NCBI RefSeq assembly: GCF_005281835.1
Contig: NZ_RZIS01000003.1
Location: 124,001-188,000, forward strand
Length of the DNA stretch: 64,000 bases
Direction of reading: 5' to 3'
DNA from: Vibrio profundi
GTDB taxonomy: Bacteria; Pseudomonadota; Gammaproteobacteria; Enterobacterales; Vibrionaceae
How positions within the stretch are numbered: the first letter of the stretch is position 1; every line of letters begins with the position of its first letter. Below the pieces are notes generated by a model that made no database searches, was not told the origin of the DNA, and was given only the letters and a program-made list of their open reading frames with translations. Shown piece by piece: positions 54,221 to 62,547 of this stretch. Position numbers and translations under genes: made by a program.

Positions 54221-55654
54221 GTGGATGGATCCAGTTTGCAGCCGATAGATGTAGGTGATTTGGTATTAGATGACACTAAGCCAAGCCGACAAAGTGCACT
54301 ATTTCATGGGATTAGAGAGAAAATAATTGCAGGCTTGTGGCCGAAAGAGGGAAAGCTTCCTTCAACGCGAAAGCTGGCCATGGAATTAGGCTTAAGCCGA
54401 AACACGATCATTCTTGCCTACGAACAATTGGTTTCTGAAGGTTATATCAATAGTGTGAAAGGTTCGGGCTTTTTTGTGTGTTTGGAGCTGCCGGAACATT
54501 ACTTAACTAGCAGTGAAACTGTTGCCAAACCAGCATCCGTTGCCATCAATGAAGAGTGCTTGAACAAAGCCTTTGCGCCGGGAGTTCCCGACTTGTCACT
54601 ATTTCCATTTTCGACCTGGCAGAGGTTTTTGCAACGTCATAGCAACCGCATCTCATTGGCTGGGAGCCGCAGTATACAAGGTGACATGAATTTGAGAGCC
54701 GCGCTTAGTGACTATTTGTCTAGCTGCCGCTCGGTGCAGTGCAATCCTGATCGAATTGTTATCACTTCGGGGGCTCAACAAGCGCTGACAATAGCATTAA
54801 TGGCGACGCTTCAGGCACAAGACGACATCTTGATGGAAGACCCTGGTTACTCGCAGATGCGTAAGTCGATTGATTTACTGACTCTCAACCTTAAACCTTT
54901 ACCTATTCATGAGGGGGTAGGGCCGCGAATAGATGACATACTGAGTAGTAACGCTAAAGCGGTCTATTTAACGCCTAGTAACCAATATCCGATGGGAACA
55001 ACACTCACCACCGAACAGAGATTAAAGTTAATTGACTGGGCCCATTCCAAGCAGCGATGGATTATTGAAGACGATTACGATAGTGAATTTCAGTTCGCGC
55101 ACCGCCCATACACCAGTATGCAAGGGTTAGCGGGGAAGGTGGGCCAAGACGACCGAGTACTTTATGTAGGTTCGTTTAGTAAAGTGATGTTTAACGGCTT
55201 GAGGTTAGGCTACTTAGTGTTACCGGAACAGTTGGTGGAGCGATGTATAGCGATAAAAGATGCGCTTAGTGGTGATTCGCCGTCTCATACTCAAGCTGCA
55301 TTGGCCGATTTCATTGTAGAGGGTGATTTACTTCGCCACATACGAAAGATGCGCAGGGTATACAAAGAAAAGCACTTGGCAATGACTCACGCTATTTCGG
55401 CAGAGTTTGGTGATAGGGTGCAGGTTATTTCACAAGCCGCGGGCTTGCATGTCACGTTGAAATGGGTGATTGGCCCAAGTGAGGATGAGTGGTGCGAACG
55501 AGCCAAAGAGGCGGGCATCATTGTTCGGCCGTTTCATTTCTATGAAAGTGGTTTGGGTAGTGAGCGTGAGTGGCAAGGTGCGGTGTTAGGTTTTGGTAAT
55601 GTCGGCTTAAATGATATTGATAGCTTAATAAATAAGCTTGCGAGTGTTTTTTAA
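54221..55654 (+). CDS. MocR/PdxR-family regulator (GntR-aminotransferase fusion)
   Basis: This chimera of 477 residues has an N-terminal GntR winged helix (about 25-90: PSTRKLAMELGLSRNTIILAYEQLVSEGYINSVKGSGFFV) and a C-terminal fold-type-I aminotransferase-like domain. The PLP-binding Lys is seen in VGSFSKVMFNGLRLGYL and the PLP-ring Asp in IIEDDYDSEF. Such proteins sense PLP or amino acids and often control adjacent divergent genes, here the PNPOx-like protein. The start is GTG at 54221 with a weak ribosome site; a further start may exist slightly downstream. It ends 45 bp before the amidotransferase gene. Confidence 0.9.
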   Translation: MDGSSLQPIDVGDLVLDDTKPSRQSALFHGIREKIIAGLWPKEGKLPSTRKLAMELGLSRNTIILAYEQLVSEGYINSVKGSGFFVCLELPEHYLTSSETVAKPASVAINEECLNKAFAPGVPDLSLFPFSTWQRFLQRHSNRISLAGSRSIQGDMNLRAALSDYLSSCRSVQCNPDRIVITSGAQQALTIALMATLQAQDDILMEDPGYSQMRKSIDLLTLNLKPLPIHEGVGPRIDDILSSNAKAVYLTPSNQYPMGTTLTTEQRLKLIDWAHSKQRWIIEDDYDSEFQFAHRPYTSMQGLAGKVGQDDRVLYVGSFSKVMFNGLRLGYLVLPEQLVERCIAIKDALSGDSPSHTQAALADFIVEGDLLRHIRKMRRVYKEKHLAMTHAISAEFGDRVQVISQAAGLHVTLKWVIGPSEDEWCERAKEAGIIVRPFHFYESGLGSEREWQGAVLGFGNVGLNDIDSLINKLASVF

Positions 55655-55698
55655 TCATGATTTAGTAAGGTGAGTCGTTTAAATCATCAGGAGGGTGT

Positions 55699-56457
55699 AT
55701 GTGCCGCTGGCTAGCGTATCAAGGGGATCCAATTTATATGGATCAACTGGTGTATGAACCTGAACATTCACTAGTACATCAAAGTTTGGAAGCAAGAAAA
55801 GCCGTTACACGAGTCAACGCCGATGGGTTTGGCTTAGGTTGGTATACAGAGCGCTCTACGCCAGGCCAGTTCCATGAAGTATTGCCCGCATGGGGAGATG
55901 AGAATCTGCGTTCTCTCACTCATCATATTCAATCTCACAGGTTTATGGCTCATGTCCGGTCGTCGACAGGCACTCAGGTTTCACGATCTAACTGTCACCC
56001 GTTTATCATCAGTAATTGGATGTTTTTGCATAATGGGCAAATCGGTGAATTCGATAAGATTAAGTTTGAATTAGAGCGCCGATTACCAGAAGCTTTATAT
56101 CTTGAAAAACGTGGCTCTACCGATAGTGAGTTGATCTTCTTGCTAATGTTGAAGAACGGTTTGGAAACAGAGCCGGAACAAGCAATTCGAACGACATTGA
56201 AAGAAATATCCAGTTTGCTGGTTGATAAAGGAGTGCAAGAGCCTTTCAAAGCGTCTATCTGCATTTCTGATGGTGAGCAGTTCTGGGTAGTGAGATTTAG
56301 TACCGATGATGCACCGCCAACGGTCTTTTGTCAGGTCAAAGGGACGGATATTGCGTTAGCGTCGGAACCGTTAGAAACCAAAGCCGGGTGGAAATCTTTG
56401 CCCCCTCAAACGCTTTTGCACATAAAAGAGTCACAACTCTCTTATTCAGATTTGTAA
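55699..56457 (+). CDS. Class II glutamine amidotransferase (YafJ-like)
   Basis: This protein of 252 residues has an N-terminal nucleophile Cys2 (MCRWLAYQGDPIYM), typical of class II (Ntn) glutamine amidotransferases. It also shows NADGFGLGWYTE, HVRSSTGTQVSRSNCHPF and HNGQIGEFD, as in YafJ/EgtC-like proteins that consist of this domain alone. The acceptor is unknown. The ATG follows CAGGAGG. It may be co-transcribed with the MocR gene 45 bp upstream. A terminator follows. Confidence 0.88.
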   Translation: MCRWLAYQGDPIYMDQLVYEPEHSLVHQSLEARKAVTRVNADGFGLGWYTERSTPGQFHEVLPAWGDENLRSLTHHIQSHRFMAHVRSSTGTQVSRSNCHPFIISNWMFLHNGQIGEFDKIKFELERRLPEALYLEKRGSTDSELIFLLMLKNGLETEPEQAIRTTLKEISSLLVDKGVQEPFKASICISDGEQFWVVRFSTDDAPPTVFCQVKGTDIALASEPLETKAGWKSLPPQTLLHIKESQLSYSDL

Positions 56458-56459
56458 AG

Positions 56460-56496
56460 AAAAGAGCCTAAAGTAAGGATACTTTGGGCTCTTTTT
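56460..56496 (+). terminator. Terminator after the amidotransferase gene
   Basis: AAAGAGCC-TAAAGTA pairs with TACTTTG-GGCTCTTT around loop AGGA, followed by a T-run. Confidence 0.88.
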
Positions 56497-56542
56497 GTAT
56501 CGTTATCTCGTCCGAAATGTGTTTACACATTGAGGACGAATT

Positions 56543-56650
56543 ATGACTACTTACAAAACTAAAGATTATGAAGGGATAACCCGCGTTTATCGTGCTAACG
56601 ATAGCTTATTACTAACTACTTACTGTTTCTCGCTAAAGCTCTTTAGATAA
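56543..56650 (+). CDS. Possible small ORF (35 codons)
   Basis: An ATG at 56543 preceded by GAGGACGAATT starts a 35-residue frame (MTTYKTKDYEGITRVYRAND...) ending in TAA at 56648-56650, overlapping the 3' end of the convergent yjeH-like gene by 18 bp. I do not recognise it. The ribosome site is good, but no promoter or conservation can be judged. It could be a real small protein, or a relic of a longer gene. Confidence 0.3.
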   Translation: MTTYKTKDYEGITRVYRANDSLLLTTYCFSLKLFR

Positions 56651-57904
56651 AGGGGCTTTCTTGTGCTTTTTGAACCAGCTATTCCAAGGTAGGCAAAGTA
56701 GAATGAAAATAGAGACGGCGTAAATCATCGACCAACCCAAACACATGAATACCAGTGTACAGAGAACGAGCGCTACAGCTGATAAGCCTTTTGCAAACCC
56801 TGACAGCAGTTTGTAGGCGGCTAGCATCGCAAGCAAATACACTAGGACAAAAATACCATTCGCAAGTTTAAGGAAAAACTCTAAATCCAACCCCGAAAAC
56901 TCACCGAGGGCGCACGAAACTAATACCACTCCGCCAACCGCTAGCGTCGCATAGTGAGGCACCCCTTGTGACGATAGTTTAGCCATGAAGCTGCTTGGTC
57001 GGTGTTGGCGTGCTTGCGCCCAAACCATTCTAGAAAGGCTTTGTGTATATAAGTTTAAGCTGGCAAAGCAGGCAAAGAAACCAAGCACACTAATAATCAC
57101 TTTAAAGCTGCTGCCAAACAGTTGCTCTGCGATCCACGGAATAGAGGCTGAATCGAATTGAGCTGAACCGTAAGCCTGCATCTTGAGGATGACCACTGAG
57201 CAAGCCCAATAGGTCGCGCCAGCTACAAAACAGCCCGCGATAATGGCGATGGGGAAATCGCGCTGTGGATTTTTAAACTCTTCTCCCATATGAGCGAAAG
57301 CTTCAATTCCGACGAAACACCAAAACATAACTCCAAGCGCTAGGCCTATCGACCAAAGGGAATCTGTAGTGAGAGCGGGCATGGCAAGGTCTGGTGTACC
57401 TATTTCGGCTTTCCAAAGAAATGCGCCGATAAGTGCGAAAATCGAAAGTGCGATGACACTTTGCAGTCGCCCTGAAGATTTACTCCCCATTAAGTTGACC
57501 GCAACTAATAGGAATACCGTAAATAATTGCGCGGCAAGAGGAGAGTTAAGCCCTTGAGGTAATAGCTGCTGAGCAAAACCTCCGGCGAGCGCGACGGCCG
57601 CTGGCACGCCGACTGGAATCACACTGACAAACAGCCACGCGACGCTGGTTTCAAGTCTTTCGCCGAATGCCTTACGAACAAAGTAAGCCGTTCCGCCTGC
57701 ATTTGGGTAGCGCTTGCCCAATGAAGCAAAGGTCAAAGCTATTGGACAAATTGCGACAAATAATATGAGCCATGCCCATAGCGAAAATTGCCCGGCAATA
57801 CCGGCGGCTATGGCTGGGATCATGAATAATCCTGTGCCTAACAACGTAGTGGAAAGCTGACCAATGCCCGACAGTAATGTGATTTCTTGCTTCAATTGCG
57901 CCAT
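56633..57904 (-). CDS. yjeH: YjeH-like amino-acid exporter (APC family)
   Basis: This inner-membrane transporter of 423 residues has about 12 hydrophobic segments. It closely resembles E. coli YjeH, an exporter of L-methionine and branched-chain amino acids of the APC superfamily: LLSGIGQLSTTLLGTGLFMIPAIAAGIAG, GKRYPNAGGTAYFVRKAFG and FWCFVGIEAFAHMGEEFKNPQRDFP. The ATG follows AGGGAGAG. It is divergent from an Lrp/AsnC regulator 263 bp away, a typical partner for amino-acid exporters. Confidence 0.88.
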   Translation of the reverse strand: MAQLKQEITLLSGIGQLSTTLLGTGLFMIPAIAAGIAGQFSLWAWLILFVAICPIALTFASLGKRYPNAGGTAYFVRKAFGERLETSVAWLFVSVIPVGVPAAVALAGGFAQQLLPQGLNSPLAAQLFTVFLLVAVNLMGSKSSGRLQSVIALSIFALIGAFLWKAEIGTPDLAMPALTTDSLWSIGLALGVMFWCFVGIEAFAHMGEEFKNPQRDFPIAIIAGCFVAGATYWACSVVILKMQAYGSAQFDSASIPWIAEQLFGSSFKVIISVLGFFACFASLNLYTQSLSRMVWAQARQHRPSSFMAKLSSQGVPHYATLAVGGVVLVSCALGEFSGLDLEFFLKLANGIFVLVYLLAMLAAYKLLSGFAKGLSAVALVLCTLVFMCLGWSMIYAVSIFILLCLPWNSWFKKHKKAPLSKEL

Positions 57905-58167
57905 ACGCTCTCCCTAGCATGGTTTTATTATTCTTTGATGATTTACGAGAATAACGCGTTGTTTGTATGATTACAGTAAGCAATATGTCTTAAGTGAGCG
58001 TCATTTTGACGGAATAACACATTTTCTGAGTGAATATGACGGCTTCGCACTGTATTTAGGGCATAGAAACACGCTAAGCAATGAGATAAACGGTTTAATA
58101 CTAAGAATAAATATGTCAAATTGCGATTGAGAAGAATAAGACACAGTATTGGAAGTGGTTACAGTTG

Positions 58168-58617
58168 ATGGATAAATTTGACGAACAAATATTGGATATA
58201 TTGAAAACCAACGCTCGCTGCTCGGTGAGTGATATTGCTAGGGATGTTAACCTCTCGCGCTCTGCTGTAACGGCACGAATCAAAAAGTTGGAAACCGATA
58301 AAGTTATCCTTGGATACCACACTCAAATAGCGGCGAATGAAGAAGAAAGCAACGTGTGCGCCTATCTTGCTCTCAAATTTGATATGTCTAGTTCAACACA
58401 CAACTGCGAATGCTATGCGAGTCAAATCTATAAGATTGACGGCGTGAAATGGTGTCACGCGATTAGCGGTGAAACTGACATGATGCTTTACGTTGAAGCT
58501 CCAAGCATGGCTCGGTTGAATCAGATTAGAGATGAGCTTCAAGCCTACCCTGATTTACGCCATTTAATGACCCACACCGTTTTAACTGAATTCTTTAATA
58601 CAACACGAGCGAAATAA
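58168..58617 (+). CDS. Lrp/AsnC-family regulator
   Basis: This protein of 149 residues has an N-terminal helix-turn-helix (about 18-40: CSVSDIARDVNLSRSAVTARIKKLETDKVILGY) and a C-terminal RAM/AsnC effector domain (WCHAISGETDMMLYVEAPSMARLNQI). It is divergent from the YjeH-like exporter, so amino-acid-responsive control of that gene is likely. I use the ATG at 58168, not the adjacent TTG at 58165. It overlaps nothing but ends 1 bp before the next gene, suggesting co-transcription. Confidence 0.9.
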   Translation: MDKFDEQILDILKTNARCSVSDIARDVNLSRSAVTARIKKLETDKVILGYHTQIAANEEESNVCAYLALKFDMSSSTHNCECYASQIYKIDGVKWCHAISGETDMMLYVEAPSMARLNQIRDELQAYPDLRHLMTHTVLTEFFNTTRAK

Positions 58618-58618
58618 T

Positions 58619-58996
58619 ATGACAGCAAAAGAGGTGGTGTTGGCTTATTGGCAGGCAATGCAAAGTAATGATTTTTATAAGGCCGCCGAGTGGCTCACTT
58701 CAGAATGTGAAGTCTATTGGCCTCAGTCTAAAGAGCTAATTGTTGGTCGTGAAAACTTTGGACACGTTAACTCTGAATATCCAGCTAAAGGAAAGTGGAC
58801 ATTTGACGTGAATCGAGTGGTTGCTGAGGGTAATCAAGTCGTGACGGATGTGACCGTTTCTGATGGTGAACGTGTTGATACCGTTGTTACTTTTCACACG
58901 GTAGAGGGCCAACTGATAGCCAAGCAACATGAGTATTGGCCGGAAAGCTTTGAGGCCCCAGAGTGGCGTAAAACTTGGGTTAGCTATGCTGAATAA
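58619..58996 (+). CDS. SnoaL/NTF2-like protein
   Basis: This protein of 125 residues has the NTF2-like alpha+beta cone fold (SnoaL type): VVLAYWQAMQSNDFYKAAEWLTSECEVYWPQSKELIVGRENF and ending EYWPESFEAPEWRKTW. Its function is unknown, as for many such proteins. It begins 1 bp after the Lrp gene and its end overlaps the LysR start by 11 bases, so the three genes form a tight operon. Confidence 0.8.
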   Translation: MTAKEVVLAYWQAMQSNDFYKAAEWLTSECEVYWPQSKELIVGRENFGHVNSEYPAKGKWTFDVNRVVAEGNQVVTDVTVSDGERVDTVVTFHTVEGQLIAKQHEYWPESFEAPEWRKTWVSYAE

Positions 58997-59933
58997 CATA
59001 AACCTAAACTTGCTGCGTTCATTGCACGTTTTGCTTGAAGAGTGCCACGTGAGCAAGGCCGCTCAGCGCTTGCACATCACGCAATCGGCAGTGAGTCGTC
59101 AGTTGGCTCAGTTACGCGAATTATGTAGCGATCCTTTGTTAGTGAGAGACGGGAATCGTTTAATTCCAACGCCTAGAGCTCTGCTGTTAAAAACGAAATT
59201 GGACGACTTGCTGGGGGAGTTTGATCATTTTCTCGATGATAAACCGTTCGAGCCGAGTGATTGGAAAGGTGAGTTAATTCTGGCATCTAGTGATTACGTT
59301 GCTCAGTATATTTTGCCTGATATCGCGGCCAATATCGCAGCACAGGCCCCTGAATTGGATTTGGCTTATCGTCTTTGGCAGCCAAGTTTTCTAGACGAGA
59401 TGAACGATACCGGTATTCACTTGGCATCGACCATGCTGCCAACCAAGCCCGAGCAAGTATCGAGTATCAAATTAGGGGAGGACAAATCGGTCTGCGTAAT
59501 GCGCAAGAGCCATCCGCTCTCTTCGAAGCAAGAGATCAGTGTCGATGAGCTGGTGGCTTATGCTCACATCAAAGTTACAGGTGGTGGAGACAAAGACTCC
59601 CATGCCGATATCGCGCTAAAAGCGCTAGGTTATCAACGCAGAATAGCGTTAAAAGTGCCTTTCTTTTCCGCTGCTTGTAATGCGTTGTCCCGTAACGACC
59701 ATTTAATGATTGTGCCAGAACATATTGCGATAAATTTAGCGCACCACGTTGAACTCGAATATCGCCATTTACCATTTGATACGCAAAGTCATCTCTATTG
59801 GTTAATGTGGCACCCTAAGTACGATAATGATTCCGCCCATCGTTGGGTGAGAGAGTTGGTTTCCAAGACCATGAAAGATTCATCGTACTCAATAGGTATG
59901 ATTTTAAATCATATCCAAGATGATAATCTTTGA
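58986..59933 (+). CDS. LysR-family regulator
   Basis: This regulator of 315 residues has an N-terminal winged helix (NLNLLRSLHVLLEECHVSKAAQRLHITQSAVSRQLAQLRELCSDPLLVRDGNRLIPT) and a substrate-binding-like domain. The start is placed at MLNNINLNLL (58986), inside the end of the NTF2-like gene; the longer frame (58929) would add 19 unrelated residues. Its target is unknown; the LysE-type exporter gene 100 bp downstream is a candidate. Confidence 0.87.
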   Translation: MLNNINLNLLRSLHVLLEECHVSKAAQRLHITQSAVSRQLAQLRELCSDPLLVRDGNRLIPTPRALLLKTKLDDLLGEFDHFLDDKPFEPSDWKGELILASSDYVAQYILPDIAANIAAQAPELDLAYRLWQPSFLDEMNDTGIHLASTMLPTKPEQVSSIKLGEDKSVCVMRKSHPLSSKQEISVDELVAYAHIKVTGGGDKDSHADIALKALGYQRRIALKVPFFSAACNALSRNDHLMIVPEHIAINLAHHVELEYRHLPFDTQSHLYWLMWHPKYDNDSAHRWVRELVSKTMKDSSYSIGMILNHIQDDNL

Positions 59934-60033
59934 TTTCAACTTATGATATGGACTTGTTACTGTCGCTTCATCAAGTAGTTAAAGAGATGCCGAATAACAG
60001 GAAGGCGCTTCTTAAGTTGAAAAAGGATTCAAA

Positions 60034-60648
60034 ATGACGTTTACAGTTTGGTTGTCGTTATTGGCAATTTGTTTATTAGGAGCGATGTCTCCAGGCCCAA
60101 GTTTAGCCATGATTGCGAAGCACAGTTTAGCGGGTGGGCGAGTGAATGGCCTGATTGCAGCTTGGGCACATGCCGCGGGTATTGGGCTATATGCGTTCGT
60201 GACGATCATTGGTTTAGCGGTCGTGCTAGAACAATCTCCAATGCTATTTAAAGGCATTAGCTATGCGGGTGCAGGTTACTTGGCTTATTTGGGCTACAAT
60301 GCGCTACGTTCGAAAGGTGGGGTAGCAGCTAAACTAGAGTCTGGTGAGCGCATGAGTTATGCCCAGTCGGCACGTGAAGCATTTCTGCTCTCGTTACTAA
60401 GCCCAAAGATCGCATTATTCTTCATCGCTTTGTTTAGCCAATTTGTGGCGCTAGGTAATGAGTTAAGTAATCAAATTATCATAGTGGCAACGCCTTTGGT
60501 GGTCGATGGCTTGTGGTACACCTTCATCACCTTGATTTTGTCGAGCCCACTGGTTGTTGAGAGAATCCGTTCAAAAGCGCAGCTTATCGATAGGCTTTCA
60601 GGTTTAGTCCTTATCTTACTAGCGATACGTGTTGTGGTGACGGTGTAA
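60034..60648 (+). CDS. LysE/RhtB-family exporter
   Basis: This inner-membrane protein of 204 residues has five to six hydrophobic segments. It has the LysE/RhtB signature LLGAMSPGPSLAMIAKHSLAGGRVNGL at the N-terminus and LSPKIALFFIALFSQFV in the middle. Members export amino acids such as threonine or homoserine; the substrate here is unknown. The ATG follows AAAAAGGA. A strong terminator follows. Confidence 0.9.
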   Translation: MTFTVWLSLLAICLLGAMSPGPSLAMIAKHSLAGGRVNGLIAAWAHAAGIGLYAFVTIIGLAVVLEQSPMLFKGISYAGAGYLAYLGYNALRSKGGVAAKLESGERMSYAQSAREAFLLSLLSPKIALFFIALFSQFVALGNELSNQIIIVATPLVVDGLWYTFITLILSSPLVVERIRSKAQLIDRLSGLVLILLAIRVVVTV

Positions 60649-60698
60649 CTTATTGAGTGCTTCAATTAGGGGTAAGCTAGATATCTAAGTCAGAACGC

Positions 60699-60739
60699 AA
60701 AAAGCGCGCTCAGTGTGAATATCACTGAGCGCGCTTTTT
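60699..60739. terminator. Bidirectional terminator between lysE-type and hydrolase genes
   Basis: AAAAAGCGCGCTCAGTG (60699-60715) pairs perfectly with CACTGAGCGCGCTTTTT (60723-60739), with T-runs on both strands for the two convergent genes. Confidence 0.93.
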
Positions 60740-60786
60740 CGTGTGTGTCAGTTTTCACGTTATAAGTTCTAACACCGACGCTCTCA

Positions 60787-61974
60787 TTAATTAGTGGCGA
60801 TTTTCGCGGCGTCGGAACTCATTACTTTATCTAACATTTGCATGCTTTGTGCAAAGTAAGGGTTGTAAGTTAAGCGAGCGTGAATCTTTCCTGCTTCTTG
60901 ATGGCCATATGCCGAGTACCAGATCTCTTCCCCCGCACTACATTTCGCTTCAGCTTCGGTCTCTTGACCGTTATTACAAATGCGCTCTGAGCCGTTAACG
61001 CCATAATTAGGATTGTCTGGCGAGAACAATAGCCCCATATGTGAGCCGTTAGAAATACGTTGCTGATCAAGCTGCATTGAAAATGTCTGACTACGGGGAT
61101 CTGCCAATGACGTTTCTCCCTGCCAAATCAAAGCGTTATTTGGGTTGGAAAGTACGGCCGAGAATTGGTCGGCAACGTATTGAGTGTCGATAACGCTGTC
61201 ACCTTCGCTCATCATGATAAACACAGGCTTGTTGTATTGCGCTTGTTCTAAATCTTCTCTTACTGCTTCTGATGTTTGGTAATACACCGCTGCGCCGTTC
61301 ATCGGTAAGGAGTTGTACCTCAAGTAGTTATCTTCAGGATCTTGATCTGCCCACGTAATGAAATTACTGGCAAGACTTGCGTACTGTACTGCGGGTGAGT
61401 TTGGTTGAAACGCAGGAGAAAACAGCATCAACCCCGAAATACTAGGATCATGAATGGCTTGTGAGGTGACTAAGTTCGCACCTGTCGAATAGCCGCCAAG
61501 CCATACAGAATCGTAATCCTGTTGAAGAAGTTTAGTGTGGTGGGCTACCACTTGTTGCCAATCGTTTAAAGTCGGCAGCATAAGATCGCCAGCCTTACTT
61601 CCATGCCCTGGCAGTAAAACGGTACGTACTAGGTAGCCTTGCTCTTGCAAGTGCGTCGCAATATCGACAAATGAATAAGGCGAGTCACCTAAACCATGCA
61701 CAAGAAGTACTGCTTTTCCGTTAGGTTCGAGAGGGCGATATTCAGTAGGCGCGTTGGCGTCCAATTCTTGCTGCTTGTTATCTGTCACGAATACTCGGTT
61801 TTCAGCCAGCCACGCTCTGGTTTCTTTTTGGTATTGCTCGAATGAATCTTGTTGATATTGCGGAAGCTGTGTAGAAGCTTGAAACGCAGGGTCGACAGGC
61901 TCGTTAGAGCAACCGAGCAGCGCTACGGAAAGTAGTGCTGCTGAAATAGTGGAGAGTGTGGCTATCTTTTTCAT
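60787..61974 (-). CDS. Alpha/beta-hydrolase lipoprotein (carboxylesterase type)
   Basis: This protein of 395 residues has a signal peptide ending in the lipobox ALLGC (Cys22), so it is a membrane lipoprotein. The hydrolase core is clear: oxyanion region LLVHGLGDSPYSF (about 90-102), nucleophile Ser163 in GGYSTGAN, and later SNGSHMGLL with a probable catalytic His. Likely an esterase or lysophospholipase acting at the envelope; the lipid or ester substrate is unknown. The ATG follows AAAGGT closely. It stands alone between terminators. Confidence 0.85.
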   Translation of the reverse strand: MKKIATLSTISAALLSVALLGCSNEPVDPAFQASTQLPQYQQDSFEQYQKETRAWLAENRVFVTDNKQQELDANAPTEYRPLEPNGKAVLLVHGLGDSPYSFVDIATHLQEQGYLVRTVLLPGHGSKAGDLMLPTLNDWQQVVAHHTKLLQQDYDSVWLGGYSTGANLVTSQAIHDPSISGLMLFSPAFQPNSPAVQYASLASNFITWADQDPEDNYLRYNSLPMNGAAVYYQTSEAVREDLEQAQYNKPVFIMMSEGDSVIDTQYVADQFSAVLSNPNNALIWQGETSLADPRSQTFSMQLDQQRISNGSHMGLLFSPDNPNYGVNGSERICNNGQETEAEAKCSAGEEIWYSAYGHQEAGKIHARLTYNPYFAQSMQMLDKVMSSDAAKIATN

Positions 61975-62024
61975 ACCTTTAATTCGTATCTGTAGGTTGT
62001 TTGGTACTGTGGTTTAAACAGTCA

Positions 62025-62273
62025 TTACTTCTTGTTGGATAGGTCTTCATATTCGCCTTCGATGGCGTCTGAATTAGCGTTATTCGTGTATTGCGTATTC
62101 GAGTATTGGCTACCAGCATAGCTAGTTGCGTAACCTTGTTGCTTCATTTTGTTTTGAATGCGCTTACCAGTGATCAATGCAGCGATGGCAAGTGGGATGG
62201 CTAAAACAAGGCTTGTTACCAAAGCCATAAAGCCAGCGATTAAAGCAAATACAGTCACAAAAATATTTTTCAT
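62025..62273 (-). CDS. Small membrane protein of unknown function
   Basis: This protein of 82 residues has one or two hydrophobic segments (about 3-34) followed by a charged, Gln/Tyr/Asn-rich tail (about 40-75). It may be anchored in the inner membrane with a cytoplasmic or periplasmic tail. I do not recognise a family. The ATG follows AAAGAGGAAAG, a strong ribosome site. Confidence 0.75.
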   Translation of the reverse strand: MKNIFVTVFALIAGFMALVTSLVLAIPLAIAALITGKRIQNKMKQQGYATSYAGSQYSNTQYTNNANSDAIEGEYEDLSNKK

Positions 62274-62354
62274 GTTCTTTCCTCTTTCTATTTATCAGCA
62301 CTATATCAAGCGCTATATGAATCAAACATGAACAATTACTTAAGATTAGTTAGT

Positions 62355-62408
62355 GTCGGAATGACCTAACTGAACTTTTATGACGTCCACTTTATAGGTC
62401 ATATATAC
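62355..62408. promoter_or_regulatory. Two NorR-like GT-N7-AC sites upstream of hcp
   Basis: GTCGGAATGAC (62355-62365) and GTCATATATAC (62398-62408) fit the GT-N7-AC pattern known for NorR, an NO-responsive sigma-54 activator. They lie 55-110 bp upstream of the sigma-54 promoter, as expected for an enhancer site. Confidence 0.5.
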
Positions 62409-62462
62409 CTATATAAAATATGGTTAATTATAAATGTTTAATCTTTTCAATGATTTAAAAGT

Positions 62463-62478
62463 TGGCACGCTTGATGCT
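62463..62478 (+). promoter_or_regulatory. Sigma-54 promoter of hcp
   Basis: TGGCACG-N4-GATGCT has GG at 62464-62465 and GC at 62476-62477, the exact -24/-12 spacing. The context AAAGTTGGCACGC is shared with both qrr promoters in this window. It lies 70 bp upstream of the hcp start codon. Confidence 0.85.
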
Positions 62479-62547
62479 CTAGGGAGGTCGGATATAAATC
62501 ACTGTAAGCAAAGCACTTACAGGCAAATAAAATTACTGGAGCCCGAT

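Noticed and set aside
54673..54682. GTATACAAGG resembling half of the operator
   Set aside because: Inside the MocR coding sequence, half-site only.
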